Notes under the pieces: generated by a model | Told to the model about the DNA's origin: nothing | Database searches by the model: none | Seen by the model: only the letters and a program-made list of their open reading frames with translations | Shown here: positions 8,563-16,505 of the stretch, one piece after another | Layout: every line of letters begins with the position of its first letter | Position numbering within the stretch: position 1 is the first letter of the stretch | Assembly: GCA_020025095.1 (NCBI GenBank) | Contig: JAHHSS010000014.1 | Coordinates: 1-23,441 of the forward strand | DNA: 23,441 nt | Source: Peptostreptococcus sp. | GTDB lineage: Bacteria > Bacillota > Clostridia > Peptostreptococcales > Peptostreptococcaceae | Direction: 5' to 3' | Program-made: the position numbers and the translations under genes

Positions 8563-8812
8563 TATATTAATTTAAAGACTAAGAAGAGAAGAGTAGTTAT
8601 TTATCACTTATTAAGCGAGCCGAAGTTGGTGTGAGTTCGGTATAAAATAGATAATGAAGAACATCTCGGAGTTTCTGCCCGAACGATTTTATTTAGTAGG
8701 CTCAGACGGTTGGAACCGTTAAAATCCTCTAAGAGACCATTATTGGTAATTAGGGTGGTACCGCGATTATTTACACACATCGTCCCTTTATTTGGGACAA
8801 TGTGTGTTTTTT
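8563..8812 (+). promoter_or_regulatory. T-box riboswitch, asparagine specific
   Basis: A tRNA-sensing leader that controls asnS by antitermination when tRNA-Asn is uncharged. Stem I contains AAGCGAGCCG and GGTGTGAG distal elements. In the specifier loop the codon AAC (8660-8662) follows GAAG, giving Asn and matching the downstream gene. The conserved T-box sequence AGGGTGGTACCGCG is at 8752-8765; its bulge TGGT would pair with the NCCA end of tRNA. The mutually exclusive terminator follows at 8773-8812. The 5' limit is set from the promoter. Confidence 0.95.
8773..8812 (+). terminator. T-box regulated terminator
   Basis: ACACACAT (8773-8780) pairs with ATGTGTGT (8800-8807), and GTCCC (8782-8786) with GGGAC (8794-8798), with one C-A mismatch between. 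The loop is TTTATTT, and a T run follows to 8812. This is the off state of the T-box. Confidence 0.92.
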
Positions 8813-8849
8813 ATTTATAAAAATGAATATTTTATTTTTAGGAGGAATT

Positions 8850-10250
8850 ATGCAAAAAAAATTTTTAGAAGTAAAAACGCTATATAGAAATAGCGAAGAA
8901 TTTATAGGGAAAACAGTTCAAGTAGCTGGATGGATAAGAACATCAAGAATATCTAAAAAATTTGGTTTTATAGAGTTAAATGATGGTTCTTTTTTTAAGA
9001 ATATACAGATTGTGCTTGATGAAGAAAAACTGGAAAACTTTAAAGAATTATCTAAGCTTCCAATTTCATCATCATTGCTGATAGAAGGAGAATTAGTTAA
9101 AGTTGACAATCCAAAGAATCCAATAGAGATACAAGCAAGAAAAATTGAAATAGAAGGAAAATCAGATTCTTCTTATCCTCTACAGAAGAAAAGACATACT
9201 TTAGAATATTTAAGAACTATAGCTCATTTAAGACCAAGAAGTAATACTTTTTCAGCAGTATTTAGAGTAAGATCTGTTGTGGCATATGCTATACATAAGT
9301 TTTTCCAGGAAAGAAACTTTGTCTATGCACATACGCCTTTAATAACTGGTAGTGATGCAGAAGGTGCAGGAGAAATGTTTAGAATAACTACTTTAGATAT
9401 GAAAAATCCTCCTCTTACAGAAGATGGTAAAATAGATTATTCTCAAGATTTCTTTGGAAAAGAAACAAATCTTACTGTATCAGGGCAGTTAAACGGTGAG
9501 ATTATGGCACTTGCATTTAGAAATATATATACATTTGGTCCTACATTTAGAGCTGAAAATTCATATACGGCAAGACATGCTTCAGAATTTTGGATGGTAG
9601 AGCCTGAAATAGCATTTGCTGACCTTGAGGATAATATGGAATTAGCTGAAGACATGATAAAGTATATAATCAACTATGTTCTTGAAAATTGTCCTGAAGA
9701 GATGGAGTTCTTCAATAAGTTTATGGATAAGGGATTACTTGAAAGATTGAATAAGCTGGTAAATTCTGAATTTGTAAGAATCACATATACCAAAGCAATA
9801 GAACTGTTACAAAATTCAGGGCATAAATTCGAATACCCAGTAGAATGGGGATGTGATCTTCAGACTGAGCATGAAAGGTATATCACTGAGGAAATATATA
9901 ATGCTCCAGTTTTTGTAACTGACTATCCAAAGGATATAAAAGCATTCTATATGAGAATGAATGATGATGGAAAAACAGTAAGAGCAATGGACCTATTAGT
10001 ACCAGGAGTAGGAGAAATCATTGGTGGATCTCAGAGAGAAGAGAGATACGATGTACTTATGAATAAAATAAAAGAAATGGGACTAAAAGAAGAGGATTAC
10101 TGGTGGTATCTTGAACTTAGAAAATTCGGAACTGCCACTCATTCAGGATTCGGTTTAGGTTTTGAAAGAATAATTATGTATCTAACAGGAGTATCTAATA
10201 TAAGAGACGTTATACCTTTCCCAAGAACACCAAAGAACGCAGAATTTTAA
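8850..10250 (+). CDS. asnS: Asparaginyl-tRNA synthetase
   Basis: A class IIb aminoacyl-tRNA synthetase charging tRNA-Asn with asparagine. The 466-residue protein has an N-terminal OB-fold anticodon-binding domain (VQVAGWIRTSR, residues about 20-110). The catalytic domain carries motif 2 around residues 231-250 (PTFRAENS, then ARHASEFWMVEPE) and motif 3 GFGLGFER at 433-440. Length and the HLRPRSNTF block match bacterial AsnRS rather than AspRS. The open frame extends upstream to 8802, but that part lies in the terminator. AGGAGG at 8840-8845 sets ATG 8850 as start. Expression is governed by the T-box upstream. The presence of a dedicated AsnRS implies direct Asn charging in this organism. Confidence 0.96.
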   Translation: MQKKFLEVKTLYRNSEEFIGKTVQVAGWIRTSRISKKFGFIELNDGSFFKNIQIVLDEEKLENFKELSKLPISSSLLIEGELVKVDNPKNPIEIQARKIEIEGKSDSSYPLQKKRHTLEYLRTIAHLRPRSNTFSAVFRVRSVVAYAIHKFFQERNFVYAHTPLITGSDAEGAGEMFRITTLDMKNPPLTEDGKIDYSQDFFGKETNLTVSGQLNGEIMALAFRNIYTFGPTFRAENSYTARHASEFWMVEPEIAFADLEDNMELAEDMIKYIINYVLENCPEEMEFFNKFMDKGLLERLNKLVNSEFVRITYTKAIELLQNSGHKFEYPVEWGCDLQTEHERYITEEIYNAPVFVTDYPKDIKAFYMRMNDDGKTVRAMDLLVPGVGEIIGGSQREERYDVLMNKIKEMGLKEEDYWWYLELRKFGTATHSGFGLGFERIIMYLTGVSNIRDVIPFPRTPKNAEF

Positions 10251-10275
10251 TTATAAAAGAAAATAAATTTTTTAA

Positions 10276-10318
10276 TACAGCATCTAAGAGAGATATCTTT
10301 AGATGCTGTAACTTTTTA
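10276..10318 (+). terminator. Rho-independent terminator after asnS
   Basis: A perfect 12-bp stem, TACAGCATCTAA (10276-10287) with TTAGATGCTGTA (10299-10310), has an 11-nt loop and ends with ACTTTTT. Confidence 0.9.
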
Positions 10319-10389
10319 ATTTTATAGTAAGGCTTCAAAATAAAGAATATTCAAAAGGCATTTATCTAGATTTATAATGTCAGATATCG

Positions 10390-10395
10390 TATAAT
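10390..10395 (+). promoter_or_regulatory. Probable -10 element for the hydrolase-glpK-adenylation operon
   Basis: TATAAT lies 34 nt before the proposed TTG start and downstream of the asnS terminator. No good -35 hexamer is found at 16-18 bp, so an activator may be needed or another promoter is used. Confidence 0.4.
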
Positions 10396-10415
10396 GGATG
10401 TATGAGAATAAGTTT

Positions 10416-10432
10416 AGGTGGTGATATATTTG
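10416..10432 (+). promoter_or_regulatory. Ribosome binding site and TTG start, identical to that at 12853
   Basis: AGGTGGTGATATATTTG: Shine-Dalgarno plus TTG start codon. The same 17 nt precede the adenylation enzyme two genes downstream. It decides in favour of TTG over the in-frame GTG codons at 10418 and 10421. Confidence 0.6.
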
Positions 10433-11338
10433 AAAGAAATAAAAGAATCTAAAATACGAATAAAAAGAGATAAAAAAAAGAAAGATGAGTATGATACTCT
10501 TGGAATAACAAGGGAACTTGAAAAATCCTTAAAAATAGATGATGAAGTAGAAAAAGAGAAACAGAGAGTGAATGAGAAAGTCAGAAAAAAGCTTATAAAA
10601 AATGTCCTTGCAGTCATGTGTGCGCTTGCTGTAATATCGATTGTGGGCTTTTTTGTTTGGTTGAATGATACTTATAAAACTAATGAGTATGCAACTCACT
10701 TTATGATTTCTACTCCTAGAATAGAAGTTAAAAATGAAGAAAATGGAACAATTATATTTAAACCTAAGACTGGAGCAAGTAAAACAGGTGTGATAATATA
10801 TCCTGGACAGAAAATAGAACCTAAGTCATATGCGAGATTGTCTAATATGCTAGCAAGTAGCAAATATACAGTATTTGTTCCTAAGTTGAGGTTTAATTTT
10901 TCTTCATTTTCATCAAACCTTGCAAGTAAGATAATAAAAGAAAATCCGGATATAAATAAATGGTACTTAGTAGCACACTCTACAAGTGGCGATGTCGCTC
11001 TTAATGAAGCTGCAAACCAAAAGAAAATACTAGGGGTAGTATTTTTGGGTACATATCCAAGTGGTGATGACTTAAAGCTTATAAATAAACCAGTTCTTTC
11101 GATATGGGGAACTAAGGATGGAATATTAGATTTTAGCAAATTTAATGAGTACAAAAATAATATGCCTTCGAATGCTCATTTCTATGAAATAATAGGAGGA
11201 AACAATACGAATTTTGCAGATATAGAAACAATTCCAAATGATAATAAATCTATAATAAGTGCAGAGGCACAGCAAAAACAAGCTGCAAATGAAATAATAA
11301 GCTTTATAAAAGGATCAGAAAAACAAATGAAAAATTAG
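10430..11338 (+). CDS. Membrane-anchored alpha/beta-hydrolase-like protein, catalytic His apparently lost
   Basis: A 302-residue protein. A very basic, charged N-terminal segment (about residues 1-58) precedes one transmembrane helix (about 60-80, VLAVMCALAVISIVGFFVW) and an external domain of the Abhydrolase_5 type. The domain has the GVIIYPGQKIEPKSYARLS start, a nucleophile elbow AHSTSG with Ser184 (GHSxGG in most relatives), and an Asp at 230 in WGTKDG. The family's catalytic His normally lies in GGNHxxFGxYG. Here the motif reads GGNNTNFAD, with Asn259 in its place. The protein may be a degenerate or non-hydrolytic binder. Two in-frame GTG codons lie in AGGTGGTGA (10416-10424), which is more likely the ribosome binding site for TTG 10430. 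It is first gene of an operon, and its TAG overlaps the glpK ribosome binding site. Confidence 0.72.
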   Translation: MKEIKESKIRIKRDKKKKDEYDTLGITRELEKSLKIDDEVEKEKQRVNEKVRKKLIKNVLAVMCALAVISIVGFFVWLNDTYKTNEYATHFMISTPRIEVKNEENGTIIFKPKTGASKTGVIIYPGQKIEPKSYARLSNMLASSKYTVFVPKLRFNFSSFSSNLASKIIKENPDINKWYLVAHSTSGDVALNEAANQKKILGVVFLGTYPSGDDLKLINKPVLSIWGTKDGILDFSKFNEYKNNMPSNAHFYEIIGGNNTNFADIETIPNDNKSIISAEAQQKQAANEIISFIKGSEKQMKN

Positions 11339-11347
11339 GAGATGGCT

Positions 11348-12844
11348 ATGGATAAAAAGTATATTATGGCACTTGATGCTGGAACAACAAGCTGTAGAGC
11401 AATCTTATTTAGAAAAGATGGTACGATATACAAAATTTCTCAAAAAGAATTTAATCAGTATTATCCAAAATCAGCATGGGTAGAGCATAATGCAATGGAA
11501 ATTTGGGGGACCATGATGGGGGTTATGAGAGAGGTTATTGAGATGTCATTCATATCGCCTCAAGATATTGCATGCTTAGGAATTACGAATCAAAGAGAAA
11601 CTACTGTTGTATGGAATAAAAATACAGGAAAACCAGTATATAATGCGATAGTATGGCAGTGCAGAAGAACTGCTGACTATTGTGAGCATTTAGAGAAAAT
11701 GGGATATTCTGAAAAAATAAAAGAAAAAACGGGTTTAAAAATAGATGCATATTTTTCTGCAACCAAAGTAAAATGGATTTTAGACAATGTTGAAGGTGCA
11801 AGGGAAGCTGCTGATAAAGGAGAACTTCTTTTTGGAACTATAGACACTTGGATAATATGGAATTTAACACGAGGAAAATCACATGTTACAGACTATACTA
11901 ATGCTTCTAGAACAATGCTGTTTAATATAAATTCTTTAGAGTGGGATAATGAGCTTATAGATTTATTTAATATACCAAAGACAATGCTTCCCCAAGTATT
12001 ACCTTCTAGTGGTGTGTTTGGACACACTGATAAAAATATGCTAGCAGGAGCTGAAATAGCAATTTCTGGTTGTGCAGGTGATCAACAAGCATCTATGTTT
12101 GGACAAGCTTGTTTTGACTTAGGTGATGTTAAAAATACTTATGGAACTGGTTGTTTTGTAATGATGAATACAGGGGATAGACCTATTTATTCTAACTATG
12201 GATTATTAACTACTATTGCTTGGGGAATAGGAAATAAGATTGAATATGCTCTTGAAGGCAGTATTTTTATCGGAGGCTCATTGATACAGTGGCTTAGAGA
12301 TGAGTTGAAAATGATTGATAGATCTGAAGAAAGCGAATATTATTCAAAGAAGGTTGAAGATAACAATGGTGTATATATTGTTCCAGCTTTTACAGGCTTG
12401 GGAGCACCGTATTGGGACATGTATGCGAGAGGAACGATCATAGGACTTACAAGATCATCTAAAAAAGAACATATTATAAGAGCGTCTTTAGAAGCAATTG
12501 CCTATCAAAGTAAAGATGTAATAATGGCGATGAAAGATGATTCTAAAATTGATATAAATAAATTGAAGGTTGATGGTGGTGCTAGTAATAATGATTTTTT
12601 GATGCAATTTCAGTCAAATATTTTGAATATTGATGTATACAAATCAAAATTATCTGAAAGTACAGCTCTAGGAGCTGCTTTTCTAGCAGGACTTGGAACA
12701 GGTTTATATAAAGATAAAGATGAAATAAGAAGAATTTGTTCATATGATAAAATATACAAAGCAGATTTAGATAGAGTAAAATATGAAAAATATTATGCAA
12801 ATTGGAAAAAAGCAGTCGGAAGATCTTTTGCTTGGGAGAAATAA
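11348..12844 (+). CDS. glpK: Glycerol kinase
   Basis: Phosphorylates glycerol to sn-glycerol 3-phosphate with ATP in the cytoplasm. The 498-residue FGGY kinase starts MDKKYIMALDAGTTSCRAI (phosphate-1 loop), with TNQRETTVVW, the signature region YTNASRTMLFNI, GDQQ with the catalytic Asp245, and GGSLIQWLRDEL. ATG 11342 is in frame but touches AGGAG (11337-11341), so ATG 11348, six bases on, is preferred. Enterococcal and Bacillus GlpK carry a His phosphorylated by PTS HPr in an HFYG segment about 15 residues before GDQQ. The matching segment here (DKNMLAGAE) has no His, so PTS activation of that kind looks absent. It lies 9 nt after the hydrolase-like gene. No glpF or glycerol-3-phosphate dehydrogenase is nearby, an unusual context. 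Confidence 0.94.
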   Translation: MDKKYIMALDAGTTSCRAILFRKDGTIYKISQKEFNQYYPKSAWVEHNAMEIWGTMMGVMREVIEMSFISPQDIACLGITNQRETTVVWNKNTGKPVYNAIVWQCRRTADYCEHLEKMGYSEKIKEKTGLKIDAYFSATKVKWILDNVEGAREAADKGELLFGTIDTWIIWNLTRGKSHVTDYTNASRTMLFNINSLEWDNELIDLFNIPKTMLPQVLPSSGVFGHTDKNMLAGAEIAISGCAGDQQASMFGQACFDLGDVKNTYGTGCFVMMNTGDRPIYSNYGLLTTIAWGIGNKIEYALEGSIFIGGSLIQWLRDELKMIDRSEESEYYSKKVEDNNGVYIVPAFTGLGAPYWDMYARGTIIGLTRSSKKEHIIRASLEAIAYQSKDVIMAMKDDSKIDINKLKVDGGASNNDFLMQFQSNILNIDVYKSKLSESTALGAAFLAGLGTGLYKDKDEIRRICSYDKIYKADLDRVKYEKYYANWKKAVGRSFAWEK

Positions 12845-12852
12845 AAGATAAA

Positions 12853-12869
12853 AGGTGGTGATATATTTG
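12853..12869 (+). promoter_or_regulatory. Ribosome binding site and TTG start, identical to that at 10416
   Basis: AGGTGGTGATATATTTG again, ending in the TTG taken as start of the adenylation enzyme. The in-frame GTG codons at 12855 and 12858 fall inside the Shine-Dalgarno region. Confidence 0.6.
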
Positions 12870-15089
12870 TTTAGAAATAAGCATTATCATAGACACTACG
12901 TTTTAGCTGAAAGATATTGGGAGAATCTTTTAGGGGACTACATAACTTTAGCAAGAGTCCCCAATGATTATCTTAAAGAAGATAATGGTAAATTCAATAT
13001 GATTCAGAAAAGCGTTAAAAAATCGGTGTATTGTGATATATTATCATATTGTGATGAAAATAATCTTTCACTTGAATCAGTATTAGATACAATTTATGGG
13101 ATAGTACTTCAAAGATTTACATATGAAGATGATGTTGTTTTTGGAAAGGGGCATACTTTGATGCCAGTAAGAATAAAAACAAAAAATCCTAAGGAAAAAT
13201 TTGTAGATATATGTAAGAGTGTAATGATTCAGTCTAAGTCATCTGAAGAATATGATTATTTTATGCTTTCACAAGAAAGCTACAAAAATGCACTTAACGA
13301 TAAACTAATAAATACGGGATTTATTGTAAGTATATTAGGAGAAAGAAATACTAAGTTAGAACAACTCAAAAAAATAGATATGTATATGAAAGTAACGATT
13401 TCAAATGGACTTAAAATAAAATTTATGTACAAATCATGTTTCTATGATAAAAGAACAGCTAGAAGCATGGTTTATCTTTTTAGATACATTTTAAGGCAAG
13501 TGATATATAATAAAGATTTGAAATTAGATGAAATACAAAATATGAAAGAAGAACACAAGGAAAACTTTTCTCATATGTTTGATAAAAATAGATTTAATTT
13601 TGATGTAAATATAGACTATGTAGAGCTTTTAAAAAAACAAGTTGAGAAAACTCCGGACAGAATTGCAATTTCAGATCATGAATCCAATATTACATATCGT
13701 GAAATGGATAGAACAACAGACAAAATAGCAGCATATTTAAATCATATTGGAATAGGAGAAGGAGATACGGTAGCTGTACTTCAGCAAAGAAATAAAAATG
13801 TAGTACTATCTGCTATAGCTACATTGAAGGCTGGAGCAATTTTTTTTCCAATTGATAGAACCAATCCAGACGAGAGACTAGGATATCTATTAGAAGATGG
13901 AGAAGCAAAGATTATATTAGCATGTAAATCTATGATGCCAAGGATAAATAAAAGATTTCCAGAATACAAAGTATTAAGTATAGAAAATGAAGAACTTATT
14001 AATCATGAATATGAAATAAGTGGGAAAATATATCCAAACAATGAAGCATATAGAATATCTACTTCAGGAACTACTGGCAGACCAAAATGTATAAGTATAA
14101 GGCATGATAGTCTTATGAACATGTGTTATTATTCTATAGACTATATTAAAGCAAATAAAAATGATAGATGTGGGGTTTATTTAAGTTTTAGTTTTGATGC
14201 TATAATGAAACAAATTTTTCCGTATCTTTTAGTTGGGGCTTGCGTAGACATACTTCCTGAATATGCAAGAATAAATGAAAAAGAAATAGAAGGCTATTGT
14301 ATAAGAAAAGGTATAACAATACTTGCCTTACCTGCAATAATTGGGAAATTATTTATGATGAATTGTCCATGTCCAGGACTTAGAATCCTTCAGGTTGGCG
14401 GAGATAAATTTAAAGGGTATGTTAAACGTGATTACGAAATATATAATGAGTATGGTCCTGCAGAATTTACTGTTTTATGTACTCAATTTAATGTTGATAA
14501 ATACTATGAACTGGTTCCAGTAGGAAAACCTATATACAATACAGAAGCCTATATACTTGATAAAAATAATAATGTATGTGCTATAGGGGTTCCTGGAGAA
14601 CTCTGTCTATCAGGAATACAAATTTCTAATGGCTATTTAAATAGAAAAGAGCAAAATGATATTGTTTTTGTAGACAATCCATTTTCTCATGATAATTATA
14701 CTCAAAAAATGTATAGAACAGGTGATTTGGCTAAATGGATAGATGAAGATGGCACAATAGCCATACTTGGCAGAATGGACTCTCAGATAAAAATAAATGG
14801 TATAAGAATAGAAATATTTGAAATTGAGAATATGATAAATATGATACCTGAGATAAAAAATAGTGTAGTCGTAAAGAGAGAGGATAAAAATGGAGATAAA
14901 TATTTAGACGCTTATTTCGTACCATACGGTGATTATTATGATCCAGAAAAGGTAAGAAAATTTTTGGAAGACAATTTGCCTCCACATATGATACCTAAGA
15001 ATATAATAAAACTTTCTTTAATGCCGGTTACACCAATAGGAAAGGTTGACAAAAAGGCACTACCTAGATTAGATTATAATTATTCTTAA
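12867..15089 (+). CDS. Stand-alone NRPS-like enzyme: half condensation domain plus adenylation domain, no carrier
   Basis: A 740-residue protein that should activate an amino acid as its adenylate. Residues 1-235 resemble only the second lobe of a condensation domain (YWENLLGDY, then SLESVLDTIYGIVLQRF and DDVVFG); the HHxxxDG lobe is absent. The adenylation domain (about 240-735) is complete: NITYREMD (A1), STSGTTGRPK (398-407), SFDA with Asp444, NEYGPAE (527-533), YRTGDLAKW, GRMDSQIKINGIRIE, and the A10 lysine Lys726 in PIGKVDKKALP. Asp444 aligns with the residue that binds the alpha-amino group, so an amino acid substrate is expected. There is no carrier or thioesterase domain in the protein, and none in any frame downstream. 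The gene starts 22 nt after glpK. It could supply a free-standing carrier encoded elsewhere, as DltA does. The product is unknown. Confidence 0.82.
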   Translation: MFRNKHYHRHYVLAERYWENLLGDYITLARVPNDYLKEDNGKFNMIQKSVKKSVYCDILSYCDENNLSLESVLDTIYGIVLQRFTYEDDVVFGKGHTLMPVRIKTKNPKEKFVDICKSVMIQSKSSEEYDYFMLSQESYKNALNDKLINTGFIVSILGERNTKLEQLKKIDMYMKVTISNGLKIKFMYKSCFYDKRTARSMVYLFRYILRQVIYNKDLKLDEIQNMKEEHKENFSHMFDKNRFNFDVNIDYVELLKKQVEKTPDRIAISDHESNITYREMDRTTDKIAAYLNHIGIGEGDTVAVLQQRNKNVVLSAIATLKAGAIFFPIDRTNPDERLGYLLEDGEAKIILACKSMMPRINKRFPEYKVLSIENEELINHEYEISGKIYPNNEAYRISTSGTTGRPKCISIRHDSLMNMCYYSIDYIKANKNDRCGVYLSFSFDAIMKQIFPYLLVGACVDILPEYARINEKEIEGYCIRKGITILALPAIIGKLFMMNCPCPGLRILQVGGDKFKGYVKRDYEIYNEYGPAEFTVLCTQFNVDKYYELVPVGKPIYNTEAYILDKNNNVCAIGVPGELCLSGIQISNGYLNRKEQNDIVFVDNPFSHDNYTQKMYRTGDLAKWIDEDGTIAILGRMDSQIKINGIRIEIFEIENMINMIPEIKNSVVVKREDKNGDKYLDAYFVPYGDYYDPEKVRKFLEDNLPPHMIPKNIIKLSLMPVTPIGKVDKKALPRLDYNYS

Positions 15090-15188
15090 TATAAAACCTT
15101 ATAACAATTATTAAAATAATTTTCATCAAGACTATTTGGCAAAGAAGAAAAAAATATGAGAATTAGAATACTTTTAAGAGAACAATTT

Positions 15189-15230
15189 AAAAAAATAGGT
15201 AGCATAGAAATTTATCTGTGCTACCTATTA
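15189..15230 (-). terminator. Terminator of ddl (minus strand), possibly shared
   Basis: AATAGGTAGCA (15194-15204) pairs with TGCTACCTATT (15219-15229), extendable inward by three pairs. Read on the minus strand the stem runs into seven T. The plus-strand side has a poor T tract, so termination of the convergent adenylation-enzyme transcript is less sure. Nothing else is seen in 15090-15287. Confidence 0.8.
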
Positions 15231-15287
15231 ATTTAGATTAAATTATATGATACTTTTTCATAAATCTATTTGACAAAGAAATTTTAT

Positions 15288-16184
15288 TTATAAACTAGTT
15301 TCTATTAATTTATCAAGAAGCTCAGAATAGCCAATACCTTTAGCCTTTGCACTTTTAGGAATTAAACTAGTTTCAGTCATCCCAGGAAGAGTATTAAGTT
15401 CAAGAAGATATATATCGTTATTTTCTGTTATAATATAATCTACTCTTACATAGCCCTTGCAATTAAAGGCCTTCCAGCATATTCTAGAATTTTCCTTTAA
15501 TTTTTTATCTAGGGTTTCTGGCAACTCCACAGGTACTTCTTGAGCCCCGTTAGTAGTAGAATATTTTGCTTCATAATCAAAAAATTCATTATCAGAAGTT
15601 ATTCTAAGTGTTGGATATATTTCTCCATCTAATATAAATGAAGTATGCTCAATACCCTTAACATATTTTTCTATCATTACTATTTCATCATATTTTAAAC
15701 CTTCTTCAACAGCATGTCTAACATCTTCTTTTTTCTTTACACAAAATGTAGCTACGCTTGAACCACCAGAATTAGGTTTTATAAAAACCGGATATCCCAT
15801 TTCTTCTATGATATTGTAATCAATTTCATCTACACTTCTAACTGTAGTCCAATCTGCTGTAAGGACACCATTAGCTCTTGCAATTGTTTTTGTAAGGTTC
15901 TTATCCATAAGAATTGCACTTGTAAGGGTATCACAACCGCAATATTTTATACCCATAGCTTCAAGTATAGCTTGAATACGACCATCTTCACCAAATTTTC
16001 CATGAAGACCTATAAGAGCAAGGTCAGTATCAGCATCTAGCTTGAAAGTATCTGTCATTTCATCTATCCTAAAGTCAAGAACATCATATTTATTTCTATC
16101 TAAATTTTTTACCATAGCCTTTCCTGAATTAAGAGAAACTTCCCTCTCAGAAGAGATTCCTCCATATATAACTGCAACTTTCAT
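15288..16184 (-). CDS. ddl: D-alanine--D-alanine ligase
   Basis: Joins two D-Ala with ATP for the peptidoglycan stem pentapeptide, in the cytoplasm. At 298 residues it is of the compact DdlB-like type. The protein has the N-terminal VAVIYGGISSEREVSLNSG loop, GLHGKFGEDGRIQ, the ATP-grasp segment PVFIKPNSGGSSVAT, YVRVDYI, and the metal and D-Ala-binding end LLELNTLPGMTETSLIPKSA. The ribosome binding site AGGAGG is at 16193-16198 on the minus strand. It is the only minus-strand gene in the window and has its own promoter and terminator. No murF lies beside it. The KxxG-Y/F region that separates D-Ala-D-Ala from D-Ala-D-Lac ligases was not resolved by eye, but the general sequence fits ordinary Ddl. 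Confidence 0.95.
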   Translation of the reverse strand: MKVAVIYGGISSEREVSLNSGKAMVKNLDRNKYDVLDFRIDEMTDTFKLDADTDLALIGLHGKFGEDGRIQAILEAMGIKYCGCDTLTSAILMDKNLTKTIARANGVLTADWTTVRSVDEIDYNIIEEMGYPVFIKPNSGGSSVATFCVKKKEDVRHAVEEGLKYDEIVMIEKYVKGIEHTSFILDGEIYPTLRITSDNEFFDYEAKYSTTNGAQEVPVELPETLDKKLKENSRICWKAFNCKGYVRVDYIITENNDIYLLELNTLPGMTETSLIPKSAKAKGIGYSELLDKLIETSL

Positions 16185-16250
16185 AATTTATGCCTCCTAA
16201 TGTCAATAAATCTATACGTTAAATTTTTTAAACTAAAATCTATATACATA

Positions 16251-16280
16251 ATTATATACACAAGAGCTTGACTAATGCAA
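16251..16280 (-). promoter_or_regulatory. ddl promoter (minus strand)
   Basis: On the minus strand, TTGCAT (16275-16280), 18 bp, TATAAT (16251-16256). This gives a leader of about 60 nt before the ddl start. Confidence 0.65.
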
Positions 16281-16505
16281 GAAAAAATTAAAAAAATAAG
16301 CTGGGACTTTCTTATTGCTGTTTAAAGTGTATATAAATATCTTGAAAATGCATTTTAAATTTAAATAGTAAAAAATAAATTCATAGAAATAGTGAAAAAA
16401 TACTATAAGTAGTTTAATAAAAAATATTATATTATTATTTTAATTACAAAAAAATAATATTTTTGAAAAGTTAAAATCAGTTTTTTCAATGCCTTAGGGG
16501 TGTGC
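16281..16505. other. AT-rich gap between the divergent ddl and cinA promoters
   Basis: No gene is supported here. The stretch holds an 11-bp all-A/T inverted repeat, AAAAATATTAT (16420-16430) with ATAATATTTTT (16454-16464), and A/T runs that could act as an UP element for cinA. A weak AATAAG/CTTATT hairpin lies near 16295-16316. Confidence 0.4.

Noticed and set aside
10696..11154. 152-codon minus-strand open frame
   Set aside because: It is antisense to the hydrolase-like gene, has no ribosome binding site, and the plus-strand protein shows clear family motifs.
12582..12896. 104-codon minus-strand frame across the glpK end
   Set aside because: Composition is the low-complexity His/Leu/Ile/Phe type of an antisense AT-rich frame, with no start signal.
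15090..15190. Frameshifted carrier domain after the adenylation gene
   Set aside because: All frames were read for an LGG(H/D)S-type carrier motif; none is present.
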